Program-made: the position numbers and the translations under genes
Shown here: positions 10,508 to 18,070 of the stretch, in pieces
How the letters are laid out: the number at the start of each line of letters is the position of its first letter
Numbering within the stretch: the stretch's first letter is position 1
NCBI RefSeq assembly: GCF_022829445.1
Contig: NZ_JAKSXY010000046.1
Location: forward strand, 1 to 64,000
Length of the DNA: 64,000 nt
Reading direction: 5' to 3'
Origin: Methylobacterium sp. J-068
GTDB lineage: Bacteria > Pseudomonadota > Alphaproteobacteria > Rhizobiales > Beijerinckiaceae
Notes under the pieces: generated by a model
Databases searched by the model: none
Told to the model about the DNA's origin: nothing
What the model saw: the letters and a program-made list of their open reading frames with translations, nothing else

Positions 10508-10714
10508 TCACGGCGCATCGAGGTTCGTGCGGGGCCGGATGTCGCTCAGCGGCCCCTTCGTGCCGGGCAGGAGGCCGGCATCCTGCAGCCAGATCATCAG
10601 CATGATCGTGGCCACCAGCGTCGCGAACGAGGTCAGCCGTCCGACGTGGCGCCGCCTCACGACGATCAGCCCGAGGGTGACGAGGAGGACGAGGGCCAGG
10701 GCGAGCAGCAGCAT
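10508..10714 (-). CDS. Small two-helix membrane protein, unknown function
   Basis: A predicted protein of 68 residues. It starts with a hydrophobic helix (MLLLALALVLLVTLGLIVV), a basic turn (RRRHVGR), a second hydrophobic helix (FATLVATIMLMIWL) and a short polar C-terminus. No family is recognised. The frame is open further upstream but only across tandem repeats, so the ATG at the first helix is preferred. It lies between the DivK-like gene and the divergent alcohol dehydrogenase. Confidence 0.5.
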   Translation of the reverse strand: MLLLALALVLLVTLGLIVVRRRHVGRLTSFATLVATIMLMIWLQDAGLLPGTKGPLSDIRPRTNLDAP

Positions 10715-10723
10715 GGGACGGAC

Positions 10724-10759
10724 GGGCCTTTCCCCACCATGGGGCCTTTCCCCACCATG
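10724..10759. repeat. Two tandem 18-bp units
   Basis: The unit GGGCCTTTCCCCACCATG occurs twice in perfect tandem (10724-10741 and 10742-10759). It lies in the divergent space between the small membrane protein and the alcohol dehydrogenase, so it could be a repeated regulator site or simple slippage. Confidence 0.65.
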
Positions 10760-10863
10760 GGATGGAGTGCCAACGGGGCGAAGCCGTGCCCGTTCCGACG
10801 TCCGGCGCCAGGGAACAAGCCCGGGCACGCCGGTCTTCACGTCGAGGACACCCTCTTCGACGT

Positions 10864-10906
10864 CACGACCCGTTCCCCCTTCACGACCCGTTCCCCTTCA
10901 CGACCC
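10864..10906. repeat. About 2.5 tandem copies of a 17-18-bp unit upstream of the dehydrogenase
   Basis: CACGACCCGTTCCCCTT-type units repeat two and a half times and end about 50 bases before the dehydrogenase start codon. The first copy has one extra C. It may be an operator array or a slippage product. Confidence 0.55.
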
Positions 10907-10957
10907 ATGCCCGGCCGCGCGCCCCGTTTCGCGCCGCCGGCCGGGTGGAGACCCGCG

Positions 10958-12130
10958 ATGAAAGCATTGTGCTGGCACGGCAAGGGCGACATCCGCTGCG
11001 ACACGGTCCCGGACCCGCAGATCGAGGATGCGCGCGACGTCATCATCAAGGTGACGTCCTGCGCGATCTGCGGCTCGGACCTCCACCTGATGGACGGGCA
11101 GATGCCCACCATGGAGAGCGGCGACGTGCTCGGCCATGAATTCATGGGCGAGGTCGTGGAGGTCGGGGCCGGATTCACGAAGTTCCGCAAGGGCGACCGC
11201 ATCGTCGTGCCCTTCAACATCAATTGCGGCGCGTGCCGCCAGTGCAAGCTCGGCAATTGGTCGGTCTGCCAGCGCTCGAACCGCAATGCCGCGATGGCGG
11301 CGGCCCAGTTCGGCTACACCACGGCCGGGCTGTTCGGCTATTCGCACCTCACCGGCGGCTATGCGGGCGGCCAGGCGGAGTACGTGCGCGTGCCCATGGC
11401 CGACGTCGCCCCGATGAAGGTGCCGGACGACATGGACGACGAGTCGGTCCTGTTCCTCACCGACATCCTGCCGACCGGCTGGCAGGGCGCCGAGCATTGC
11501 GAGATCAAGGGCGGCGAGATCATCGCCGTCTGGGGCGCCGGGCCCGTCGGGCTGTTCGCGATCCAGTCGGCCAAGATTATGGGCGCCGAGCGCGTCATCG
11601 CCATCGAGACGGTGCCGGAGCGCATGGCGCTGGCCTGGAAATACGGCGCCACCGACGTCATCGACTTCATGAAGGAGGATGTGTTCGAGCGCATCAAGGA
11701 AATCAGCAAGGGGGAGGGGGCCGACGGTGTCATCGACTGCGTCGGCATGGAGGCCACCGCCGGCCACGGCATCGCCGGGGTGCTCAGCACCCTGCAGGAG
11801 AAGCTCACCTCGACCGAGCGGCCCTACGTGCTCGCCGAGGCGATCAAGGCGGTGCGCCCCTGCGGCATCGTCTCGGTGCCCGGCGTCTATGGCGGTCCGG
11901 TCCCGATCAACATGGGCTCGGTGGTGCAGAAGGGCCTGACCATCAAGAGCGGCCAGACCCACGTGAAGCGCTACCTGGAGCCGCTGACGAAGCTGATCCA
12001 GGCGGGCAGGATCGACACGACCTCGCTGATCACGCATCGCTCCAGCAGCCTCGCGGACGGTCCGGACCTCTACAAGACGTTCCGTGACAAGAAGGACGGC
12101 TGCGTGAAGGTGGTCTTCCATCCCACCTGA
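10958..12130 (+). CDS. Zinc-dependent alcohol dehydrogenase, glutathione-independent formaldehyde dehydrogenase-like
   Basis: Medium-chain dehydrogenase/reductase of 390 residues. Catalytic-zinc ligands are in TSCAICGSDLH and GHEFMGEVVE, the structural zinc lobe is CGACRQCKLGNWSVC, and the NAD-binding Rossmann motif is WGAGPVGLFAIQSAK. The longer zinc lobe, the MDDESVLFLTDILPTGWQGAE segment and the insertion before the C-terminal strands match the glutathione-independent formaldehyde dehydrogenase-like branch, which also oxidises other aldehydes or alcohols. The ATG at 10958 has GGTGGAG nine bases upstream. It stands alone; the upstream tandem repeats may take part in regulation. The substrate cannot be told from sequence. 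Confidence 0.85.
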   Translation: MKALCWHGKGDIRCDTVPDPQIEDARDVIIKVTSCAICGSDLHLMDGQMPTMESGDVLGHEFMGEVVEVGAGFTKFRKGDRIVVPFNINCGACRQCKLGNWSVCQRSNRNAAMAAAQFGYTTAGLFGYSHLTGGYAGGQAEYVRVPMADVAPMKVPDDMDDESVLFLTDILPTGWQGAEHCEIKGGEIIAVWGAGPVGLFAIQSAKIMGAERVIAIETVPERMALAWKYGATDVIDFMKEDVFERIKEISKGEGADGVIDCVGMEATAGHGIAGVLSTLQEKLTSTERPYVLAEAIKAVRPCGIVSVPGVYGGPVPINMGSVVQKGLTIKSGQTHVKRYLEPLTKLIQAGRIDTTSLITHRSSSLADGPDLYKTFRDKKDGCVKVVFHPT

Positions 12131-12280
12131 TCGGAGGCGCGCGACGCGGTACGATCCCTAGACCAGGGGATGATGTCGCGCGTCGCGTCCGATGCGCGGC
12201 TTCACAACACCGAAGGATATCTCGCGGCGGCGCGTCGATGCGCATTGCGGGCCGGGGCGGGCATCCGCTAAAGCCAAAGC

Positions 12281-12472
12281 ATGTCAGACTTGGAATCTCT
12301 CCTTGAGCGCCTCAAGGATGCCCAGCGCACCCTGATCGTCGAGGCGGCGAAGATCGACATGCTGCCGCCGGACAGCATGCTGCGCCGCGTCGCGGACCTC
12401 GAGAACACGATCGCGGCCGTGGAGGCCCTGATCGAGGAACACGCCCATCGCCGTGGCCGCGCCGCCGGCTGA
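12281..12472 (+). CDS. Small helical conserved protein, unknown function
   Basis: A 63-residue protein (MSDLESLLERLKDAQRTL...) with heptad-like leucines and charged residues, so probably a short coiled coil or helical hairpin. No catalytic motif is visible. It overlaps the next gene by about 20 bases, which suggests translational coupling. No strong ribosome-binding site is seen. Function unknown. Confidence 0.55.
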   Translation: MSDLESLLERLKDAQRTLIVEAAKIDMLPPDSMLRRVADLENTIAAVEALIEEHAHRRGRAAG

Positions 12473-12803
12473 CGCCGCCGGCACGCTGGAGACGCCGGAC
12501 GGACGCTACATCGTCGTCCGCGGGCGACTCTGGCGCCGGACCCGGCCCGATCTCGGCCCTGCCGAGCACGAGGCGCTCGTCGCGGCCCTGATGGAGGCCC
12601 GCCGCGCGGTTAAGGCCGCCAAGGCCGCCGACGATGCCACGGCCCTGAAGACCGCCCGCGCGGCCGTCGATGCCGCCAAGCACGGGCTCGGCGAGCGCGG
12701 CCCCGTCTGGTGGGACGACGGCGCTCCCGACCTGAACCGGCACATGGCCCGCAACACGCCCTACGCGGCGTGGTTCGCGGGTCGCACGGATGCGGCGGGA
12801 TAG
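12453..12803 (+). CDS. Conserved hypothetical protein
   Basis: A 116-residue protein with a GTG start that overlaps the preceding small gene. It contains a compact beta segment (DGRYIVVRGRLWRRTRPDL), a long alanine/lysine-rich helix (EHEALVAALMEARRAVKAAKA) and a conserved-looking end (GPVWWDDGAPDLNRHMARNTPYAAWF). I do not recognise a named domain. The codon pattern and clear folding segments argue it is real. The permuted tmRNA gene begins about 40 bases after its stop codon. Confidence 0.6.
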   Translation: MAAPPADAAGTLETPDGRYIVVRGRLWRRTRPDLGPAEHEALVAALMEARRAVKAAKAADDATALKTARAAVDAAKHGLGERGPVWWDDGAPDLNRHMARNTPYAAWFAGRTDAAG

Positions 12804-12812
12804 CGCGACGAC

Positions 12813-12841
12813 TGGACCGGCGGCCCGGCTTCGCCTATATG
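12813..12841 (+). promoter_or_regulatory. Candidate sigma-70-type promoter of ssrA
   Basis: TGGACC (12813-12818) and TATATG (12836-12841) are 17 bases apart, close to the housekeeping -35 and -10 elements. Transcription would begin near 12848, just before the tmRNA acceptor segment. Confidence 0.4.
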
Positions 12842-12845
12842 AGAC

Positions 12846-13187
12846 GTGCGGTTGATGACCGGTTCGTAATAACGTTTCAGGACCCGGAGGGCAGTACTCC
12901 GGCGCCTCCACCACGAGCCCATGGGCGTTTATGCCACTGGGCTTCTGATGGGGGCGAAATAGGATCGACTGGGCGGTAAAGGGATCGCGAGTTCGCTTTC
13001 ACTTCGGTGCGAGACGATGCGGCTGTCGGTAAGGACTCGACCGGTTCGGCGCAGGCAAACCCTGTTTCGAGCATTTGGCCAAAACTCTAAATGCCAACGA
13101 TAACGTTGTCATGGATGCCCGCCTCGCGGCGTAAGCATCTTGCGGTAGGGTAACCGTCGAAACAGAACCCGGAGCTTCGGCTCCGGG
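12846..13187 (+). ncRNA. ssrA: Transfer-messenger RNA, circularly permuted two-piece form
   Basis: tmRNA rescues stalled ribosomes and tags their products for proteolysis. In the permuted alphaproteobacterial form the acceptor piece comes first. Its T-arm stem CCGGAG/CTCCGG (12884-12889 with 12897-12902) has a 7-base loop. CGCCTCC (12903-12909), a discriminator A and an encoded CCA (12911-12913) follow. A 36-base intervening segment (12914-12949) is expected to be removed. The coding piece starts at 12950 with GGGGGCG, which pairs with CGCCTCC to make the seven-pair acceptor stem, then GAAATAGGATCGAC, the typical tmRNA 5' region. The tag frame is at 13093-13134, and a terminator hairpin ends the gene. 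The exact 5' end is estimated. Confidence 0.93.
13093..13134 (+). other. tmRNA tag-peptide reading frame ANDNVVMDARLAA
   Basis: Thirteen codons from the GCC resume codon to TAA spell ANDNVVMDARLAA. The ANDN start and the LAA end are hallmarks of alphaproteobacterial tags. The C-terminal LAA is the signal read by ClpXP and SspB. Confidence 0.92.
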
Positions 13188-13198
13188 ACCCACCTTTT
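13168..13198 (+). terminator. Rho-independent terminator of ssrA
   Basis: CCCGGAGC (13168-13175) pairs with GCTCCGGG (13180-13187) around a TTCG tetraloop, followed after seven bases by TTTT (13195-13198). Confidence 0.75.
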
Positions 13199-13264
13199 CC
13201 CTCCATCGATGGGTCGACCACGGGATGGCTCGGCCACCGGAGCGGTGGATGCGCGCGCCGAACG

Positions 13265-13435
13265 CGCGCCGCGAGGCCGGCCCCTGGCGCAGATGCTGGC
13301 GGTAATCAGCGACAGCGCCACCGGGGCTCCATCGCCCTGTACCGGCGGATGGGCTTCTCCGGGGTTGGGTTCAAGCACGGTGCCTGGGTCGACACCGTGC
13401 CGATGCAGCGGCCGCTCGGCGGAGAGGCGCCCTAA
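13265..13435 (+). pseudogene. Remnant of a GNAT acetyltransferase (phosphinothricin acetyltransferase-like), frameshifted
   Basis: One frame reads LAQMLAVISDSATGA; a second frame continues with SIALYRRMGFSGVGFKHGAWVDTVPMQRPLG and a stop. Joined, these match the C-terminal third of phosphinothricin-type GNAT acetyltransferases (MxAVIGDS..ASIALHRRxGF...G.KFGRWLD). A one-base change near 13325-13331 breaks the frame, and no N-terminal two thirds are visible upstream, where the ssrA gene sits. It is a decayed 3' fragment directly downstream of the tmRNA gene, a common integration site. Confidence 0.6.
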
Positions 13436-13534
13436 ATCCAGACCTCGCCGCGCAGGATTCATCGAGGTCTACTCGCGCGACCGCACGGCACTGGCGTCCG
13501 CCGAACCGCGATGAGACCGAGCATAAAGCCCAAG
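13436..13534. other. Non-coding remainder between the pseudogene and the stress-gene terminator
   Basis: I see no gene, RNA or repeat that can be supported here. Short open frames on both strands lack ribosome-binding sites and family resemblance. Confidence 0.5.
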
Positions 13535-13537
13535 AAC

Positions 13538-13568
13538 CAAAAAACCCCGGCGCCGAGGGGCGCCGGGG
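13538..13568 (-). terminator. Rho-independent terminator of the YflT-domain gene
   Basis: CCCCGGCGCC (13545-13554) pairs with GGCGCCGGGG (13559-13568) around GAGG. The stem is followed on the minus strand by six U's (the A run at 13539-13544). Confidence 0.85.
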
Positions 13569-13617
13569 TGATCGCATGCCGATCGTTGTCCGGCCCCGAT
13601 CTGAAGGGGCCGCTCCG

Positions 13618-14295
13618 TCAGATCGGGGTGTTCGGATACGAGCGCACCCGGGTGCGGCCTTCCCCGGTGCCGCCCAGGGCATTGCCCGGGATCGCATCCG
13701 GCGAGGTGACGGCAGCGGCCTGCGGCGCGGTCCAGCCCTCGGCGCGCCAGTTCTGCGCCCGCTCGTCGATGTCGATCGAGCCGTGCTCCTCCAGGATGTC
13801 CATCACGCGGGCCGCATGACCCTGGTCGGCACGGACCGTGACCAAGGTGCCGCCACGGCGCACGCCCTCGCTGTAGGTCTGGGCGTCGCCCTCGCTCAAG
13901 CCGGCGCCCGTGAGGCCGCCCGCGAGGCCGCCAGCGGCCGCACCGATCCCCGCACCCGTCACCGTCGCCACGAGCCAGCCCGCTGCAACCACGGGGCCGA
14001 CGCCCGGAATCGCGAGGAGGCCGAGGCCGGTCAGGAGACCGGCGGCGCCACCCAGGACCGTTCCGAGGGTGGCACCGGTCCCGGCGCCCGTGGACGCCTT
14101 CTCGGGCGCGTCGTGACGGGTCGTCGTGTCGTCGTGATCGGTGGTGGTGCGCAGGCGGCCGGCGTGACGGTCCCCCTCGTTGTTGCTCACGATGCTGATG
14201 TCGCTATGCGGAATGCCGGCGGCCTCGAGCTTGGTGACGGCCGTGCTCGCGGCCTCGTAATCGTCGTAGAGGGCGGTGATGGTCTGCTGGGCCAT
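13618..14295 (-). CDS. General stress protein with YflT-like domain and glycine-zipper segment
   Basis: A 225-residue protein. The N-terminus (MAQQTITALYDDYEAASTAVTKLEAAGIPHSDISIVS) is the beta-alpha-beta pattern of the heat-induced YflT / general stress protein 17M family. A histidine- and aspartate-rich linker is followed by a glycine-rich hydrophobic region (TGAGTGATLGTVLGGAAGLLTGLG and ATVTGAGIGAAAGG). This probably forms membrane-associated glycine-zipper helices. A second small alpha/beta unit (GTLVTVRADQGHAARVMDILEEHGSIDIDER) closes the fold. AGGAG lies a few bases before the ATG. Its own terminator lies 50 bases downstream. The role is presumed to be stress tolerance. Confidence 0.75.
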   Translation of the reverse strand: MAQQTITALYDDYEAASTAVTKLEAAGIPHSDISIVSNNEGDRHAGRLRTTTDHDDTTTRHDAPEKASTGAGTGATLGTVLGGAAGLLTGLGLLAIPGVGPVVAAGWLVATVTGAGIGAAAGGLAGGLTGAGLSEGDAQTYSEGVRRGGTLVTVRADQGHAARVMDILEEHGSIDIDERAQNWRAEGWTAPQAAAVTSPDAIPGNALGGTGEGRTRVRSYPNTPI

Positions 14296-14355
14296 GGAAA
14301 TCTCCTGCTGGCGGGACGTTTCGGCGGCGCGATGGGTTGAAGGCCTCGGACGCCG

Positions 14356-14742
14356 CTATTGCACGGCGACGTTGCCCTTGAAGTCGACGCCGACCTTGAC
14401 CGGCTTGCCGTCGAGCATCGCGTCGCCGCGCCAGATGCCCTTGTCGTCCTTGGTCAGACCCTTGACGTCCTTGTATCCGGCCTCGGTGAGCCGGTGGTGG
14501 GTCTGCGCCTCGGTGAAGCTGTTGGCGCCTTCTTCGAGTTTCGCGTGCGAGGCCGCATGGGCCGCACCGGGCTTCGTCGCGTCCGGCTTGTCGGTGTTGG
14601 GCCGCGTCACGGCCTCCTGGCCCCCGGACGTGGCACTGGACTTGGCATCCGGTGCCGGCGTGCCGGTCACGGTGGTCTGGGCGAAAACCGGGCTCGCGCC
14701 GAGGACGGTCAGGACGGCGAGGGTGGTCAGGGACCGTTTCAC
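14356..14742 (-). CDS. Exported small protein with PepSY-like C-terminal domain
   Basis: A 128-residue protein with a GTG start chosen because AAGGAGA lies seven bases upstream and a clean signal peptide follows (VKRSLTTLAVLTVLGASPVFAQ, cleavage after AQ or FA). A low-complexity Thr/Pro/Ala linker leads to a C-terminal domain (FTEAQTHHRLTEAGYKDVKGLTKDDKGIWRGDAM..GKPVKVGVDFKGNV). This resembles PepSY-like periplasmic modules, in which an alpha-helix packs on a small sheet. Periplasmic location is likely and molecular function unknown. It lies 60 bases upstream of the stress protein gene in the same direction, so the two may be co-expressed. Confidence 0.75.
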   Translation of the reverse strand: MKRSLTTLAVLTVLGASPVFAQTTVTGTPAPDAKSSATSGGQEAVTRPNTDKPDATKPGAAHAASHAKLEEGANSFTEAQTHHRLTEAGYKDVKGLTKDDKGIWRGDAMLDGKPVKVGVDFKGNVAVQ

Positions 14743-15246
14743 GGTATTCTCCTTCGAGATCTGAGACTGGCGAAAGTCCCTCTCAATCCCGCGAGACCAC
14801 AAAGCGTTCCAAGACACCTTCATGACGTCGCGACGACGCGCGCAGCCAAGCCAGGCTTGAAAGGCCAAGCCTGAAAGGCCTCGCATAATTCCACCTTGGT
14901 GTTGAACAAGACAATCACAGGCGGGCGGGCGACCGTTTCAAGCGCAAAGCGCGTCCAGATTTTCGGTTTACGGACAACACATCGCACTTACGATCGAATG
15001 CGATGCCTTTTTTCATGGCGCTCAACACCAACGAGGTTTTATGTTTCCGATCGGGGAACAGGCTCACGCACGAGCTGGTGCGCCCGCGCGTCGATTACGG
15101 TCCCCCGAGCGCGGTCCGATGTCCCGCCGTGGGCGTGCAGATTCGGTCCGCGTGAAAAACTTGTCCGGCCAGGGTTGCCAGCGGAAAAAGGAGCCTCTAA
15201 ACACCCGCTCACACCGGGGCGGCAACGACGAGCCACCCGGTCGCAG
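14743..15246. other. Intergenic region of about 500 bases, no gene supported
   Basis: The stretch contains an AT-richer section (about 14930-15060) with T runs but no reading frame with a convincing start signal or domain. It should hold the promoters of the minus-strand exported protein gene and of tRNA-Arg; neither is clear enough to place. Confidence 0.5.
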
Positions 15247-15323
15247 GCGCCCGTAGCTCAGCTGGATAGAGCACCAGACTACGAATCTGGGGGTCAGAGG
15301 TTCGAATCCTTTCGGGCGCGCCA
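15247..15323 (+). tRNA. tRNA-Arg (anticodon ACG)
   Basis: A 77-base cloverleaf. The acceptor stem GCGCCCG (15247-15253) pairs with CGGGCGC (15313-15319), with discriminator G and an encoded CCA at 15321-15323. The D-arm contains AGCTCAGCTGGATAGAGC, the anticodon stem CCAGA/TCTGG encloses CTACGAA, and the T-loop is GGTTCGAATCC. Anticodon ACG, read as ICG after deamination, decodes CGU, CGC and CGA. Confidence 0.97.
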
Positions 15324-15641
15324 TTCCCACATCACCACTGAGAAAGTCGGTCAAGACCTCGATCCGCAAGGTCGTCTTGGGCGTTCTAAATCTCTCGCTG
15401 CGCTTGTAGCGAAGGCGATGGGCAGAGGTGAGTTTGAGTACCGCACGGCGGTCCTCAATCCGTTCCATACTCCATGAATTTCAAGAACTTGCGACGAAGG
15501 CGAGGCCCGTTCCAAGCCGACGGTCTAAGTCGGCCTGCGGCACGGTCGCAGTCTCGATCTTTTCCAGGGCGATGACGTGCGCTTCATCAACCCCGGCAAG
15601 CCGCACGGAGAACGGCCTCGCAATCGCGGTGGCCCCGAGAC
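15324..15641. other. Intergenic region downstream of tRNA-Arg, no gene supported
   Basis: About 320 bases between tRNA-Arg and the nitrile hydratase activator gene. No reading frame has a recognisable product, no integrase remnant is visible and no second attachment-site copy of the tRNA 3' end is seen in the window. It holds the 3' end of the minus-strand nitrile operon but no clear terminator. Confidence 0.45.
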
Positions 15642-16001
15642 TCATCCCAGACGGACGTTGGTGGAGGGATCATTGGCGAGGGGATCGTTGGCGAGACGGA
15701 TCGGCTCTCCGTGCGGGGTAGCGGCGGCGGCCCGCGCAAAGGCGGCCCGGCGCTCGGCGAGGCGTTCGGGCGCCACGATCCCGCGCGCCGCGAGCAGGCC
15801 TTCGAGGGTCGCGAGCCAGGCGGCGTAGTCCGCCGCCCGCCCGGTCTGGCGCGTCTGTGCGCCCAGCGCCTCGGCCCATTGGCTCCAGCTGAACAGGCCG
15901 CCGTCGTGGAGCGTCACCACGAGGGCGAAGGCCTGCGCCTCCCAGGGCTTGGCGAAGACCGGATCGGCCGGGCCGTCCAGGGGGATCCGATCGTCGCTCA
16001 T
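15642..16001 (-). CDS. Nitrile hydratase activator / accessory protein (P14K type)
   Basis: A 119-residue protein resembling the N-terminal part of nitrile hydratase beta subunits (PVFAKPWEAQAFALVVTLHDGGLFSWSQWAEALG). This is the signature of the small self-subunit-swapping chaperone that loads cobalt into the alpha subunit. It overlaps the beta-subunit stop by four bases (ATGA), so it is translationally coupled and third in the operon alpha-beta-activator. The C-terminal tail contains a small duplicated segment (LANDPLANDPS). It acts in the cytoplasm with NthA. Confidence 0.85.
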   Translation of the reverse strand: MSDDRIPLDGPADPVFAKPWEAQAFALVVTLHDGGLFSWSQWAEALGAQTRQTGRAADYAAWLATLEGLLAARGIVAPERLAERRAAFARAAAATPHGEPIRLANDPLANDPSTNVRLG

Positions 16002-16675
16002 GCGGCGGATTCCGGTTCGGCAGGCTCCAGGTAGCTCTCAAACGCGTTCACTGAGACGGCGTGGCCCGCCTCCGCCTGGTCGCCCCAGAGGTCGCGGGCA
16101 GCGAACCGGACGGTGTAGAGCCATTGCGGCGCCTCGCCGGCGAACTGCGCGTTCGTGTCGGGAAAGACAAAGCCGCCATGCACCGCCTCGATCCTGCCGG
16201 TCCGGCCCCGCACGTAGCGCGGCAGACGCGTGTGTCCGACCGGATTGACGATCCGGGCGCGAACGCGGTCGCCCACCGTGAAGCGCGCCGGGTCGGGCAC
16301 GGGCCGATCGCTCGGAAAGCCCCGTGCGAAGAGCGGGTCCACCTCCTCCCCCCGGAGCACCCGCTTGACCGGAGCGGCCGGGACGAAGCCCCTGCCGGTG
16401 GCCAGCTCCTCGGGCGTGACGAGGCCGTGGGCCTGGACCTGGCTTTCCAGCGCCTTGAGCCAGATCGCGTAGTAGCTGGAGGTGAGGTACTCGCCCGGCG
16501 GCAGCGCCTCGCGGGCCGACCGGCTCGCATCGAGGTTCCAGGTGCCGGAGAGGCCCATCGCCATCGCGAGGCCGAAGACGCGCTTCTCCCAGGCCGCATG
16601 GAAGCGCGGCTCGTCCGCCTCCGGCGCGACGGGACCGAAGCCGTGCATGCCGCCGAGATCCTGCCCCCCGTTCAT
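15998..16675 (-). CDS. nthB: Nitrile hydratase subunit beta
   Basis: A 225-residue beta subunit of the enzyme that hydrates nitriles to amides. The start [16 protein letters not shown] is the classic beta-subunit N-terminus, and the gene overlaps the alpha-subunit stop by four bases. The C-terminal SH3-like barrel is present ([42 protein letters not shown] and [14 protein letters not shown]). It includes the conserved arginines that hydrogen-bond the oxidised cysteines of the alpha subunit. Full length for the family. The product amide would need an amidase, and none is encoded nearby. Confidence 0.93.
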   Translation of the reverse strand: MNGGQDLGGMHGFGPVAPEADEPRFHAAWEKRVFGLAMAMGLSGTWNLDASRSAREALPPGEYLTSSYYAIWLKALESQVQAHGLVTPEELATGRGFVPAAPVKRVLRGEEVDPLFARGFPSDRPVPDPARFTVGDRVRARIVNPVGHTRLPRYVRGRTGRIEAVHGGFVFPDTNAQFAGEAPQWLYTVRFAARDLWGDQAEAGHAVSVNAFESYLEPAEPESAA

Positions 16676-17322
16676 GCGCTTGGGCCCGGTGCGCGCGGCA
16701 GGCCGGTGCCGATCATCGAATCCCGGGTGACGAGGGCGGCCAGCGCCGCCTCGTCGAGGGCTTCCGTCCCGGCGGGCCGCATCGGCAGCACCATGTAGCG
16801 AAGCTCGGCGGTGGAATCCCAGACCCGGATGCGCTGATCGGCGGGGAGCGTCACGCCGAACTCGGCCAGCACCGCGCGGGGCTCGATCACGGCGCGCGAG
16901 CGATAGGGCGGCGACTTGTACCAGACCGGCGGCAGGCCGAGCACCGGCCACGGGTAGCAGGAGCATAGGGTGCAGACGACGAGGTTGTGTTCCTCTTGCG
17001 TGTTGGCCACGACGACCATGTGCTCGCCGCCGCGTCCACCCACGCCGAGTTCGCGCATCGCCGGGGTGGCGTCCGCGAGCAGGCGCGCGCGGAAGTCGGC
17101 ATCGACCCAGGCCCGCGCCACCACGCGGGCGCCGTTGTGCGGGCCGACCTTCGTCTCGTAGGTCTCGATCAGCCGATCGAGGGCGGCCGGGTCGACGTAG
17201 CCTTTCTCCACGAGCACGGATTCCAGGGCGCGCACGCGCAACTCCATCGGGGAGAGTTCGCTCGCGTGGTGCGGCGCGTGATGGTCGTGATCGTGATCTT
17301 CGTGATCATGGTCGTGCGCCAT
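16672..17322 (-). CDS. nthA: Nitrile hydratase subunit alpha, cobalt type, histidine-rich N-terminus
   Basis: A 216-residue catalytic subunit. The metal-binding claw [11 protein letters not shown] has Cys117, Cys120 and Cys122 with Thr118 after the first cysteine, the residue that marks cobalt enzymes (iron enzymes have Ser). The body matches the family ([37 protein letters not shown] in pieces, [36 protein letters not shown]). Unusually the first 19 residues, [19 protein letters not shown], contain nine histidines and may bind or buffer cobalt. It is the first nth gene and starts 44 bases after the ABC transporter genes in the same direction, so one long operon is likely. Confidence 0.93.
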   Translation of the reverse strand: MAHDHDHEDHDHDHHAPHHASELSPMELRVRALESVLVEKGYVDPAALDRLIETYETKVGPHNGARVVARAWVDADFRARLLADATPAMRELGVGGRGGEHMVVVANTQEEHNLVVCTLCSCYPWPVLGLPPVWYKSPPYRSRAVIEPRAVLAEFGVTLPADQRIRVWDSTAELRYMVLPMRPAGTEALDEAALAALVTRDSMIGTGLPRAPGPSA

Positions 17323-17365
17323 GCTCAATCTCCGGGCGGTATCGTAGGGGACGCGGCAGCGACCG

Positions 17366-18070
17366 TCACGCGGCCAGTCCCATGAAGGCGCGCATCGGCG
17401 CCGGATCGCCGCGAAGGTCGGCCGCCGATCCTTCGTAGACGACGTGTCCGTTGTTGAAACCATACACCCGCTGGGCGAAACCGAGTACCGCGGCCACGTT
17501 CTGCTCGACGACGACGATGGTGCGGCCTTCCTGCGCGAGGCGGCGCGTGAGCGCGATCAGATCCTGCACGATCAGCGGCGCCAAGCCCTCGAACGGTTCG
17601 TCGAGGAGGAGGATCCGGGGATCGCGGATGAGGGCGCGCGCGATCGACAGCATCTGCTGCTCGCCGCCCGACAGGGTCCGGCCCCGCGACGCCCGGCGCT
17701 CCTTGAGACGCGGGAAAACCTCCCAGATCCGGTCGAGGGACCAGCCCTTCGGCGCGGTGAGGCGGGCGACACGCAGGTTCTCCTCCACCGTGAGGGTGCC
17801 GAAGACGGCGCGCTCCTCCGGGACGAGCTGCATGCCGACGCGCGCGATCTTCTCGGGTGGCAGCCCCTGAATCGGTTGGCCGTCGAGGCGGATCGTGCCG
17901 CTGCGCGGGGCGAGCGCGCCCATCAGTGTCCGCAGCGTCGTGGTCTTGCCGGCGCCGTTGCGGCCGAGCAGGGCCACGACCTCGTTCTCCTCGACGCGCA
18001 GGGAGACGTCGAACAGGACATGCGAGTCTCCGTAGAGGGTGTTGATACCCTCGACCTCAAGCAGGCTCAT
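17366..18070 (-). CDS. livF: Branched-chain amino acid/amide-type ABC transporter ATPase (LivF)
   Basis: A 234-residue ATP-binding protein of the LivF class. Walker A is [18 protein letters not shown], the signature is [17 protein letters not shown], Walker B is [15 protein letters not shown], and the switch histidine region is replaced by VVVEQN as usual for LivF. The start [14 protein letters not shown] is typical and overlaps the LivM-LivG fusion gene by 14 bases. It is the last of four transporter genes, lying between them and nitrile hydratase. The cargo is therefore probably a nitrile, amide or related carboxylate rather than leucine. Confidence 0.92.
   Translation of the reverse strand: MSLLEVEGINTLYGDSHVLFDVSLRVEENEVVALLGRNGAGKTTTLRTLMGALAPRSGTIRLDGQPIQGLPPEKIARVGMQLVPEERAVFGTLTVEENLRVARLTAPKGWSLDRIWEVFPRLKERRASRGRTLSGGEQQMLSIARALIRDPRILLLDEPFEGLAPLIVQDLIALTRRLAQEGRTIVVVEQNVAAVLGFAQRVYGFNNGHVVYEGSAADLRGDPAPMRAFMGLAA

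Noticed and set aside
15247..15641. tRNA-Arg as an integration site of a genomic island
   Set aside because: No integrase gene and no second copy of the tRNA 3' end were found nearby, and downstream genes have normal base composition.
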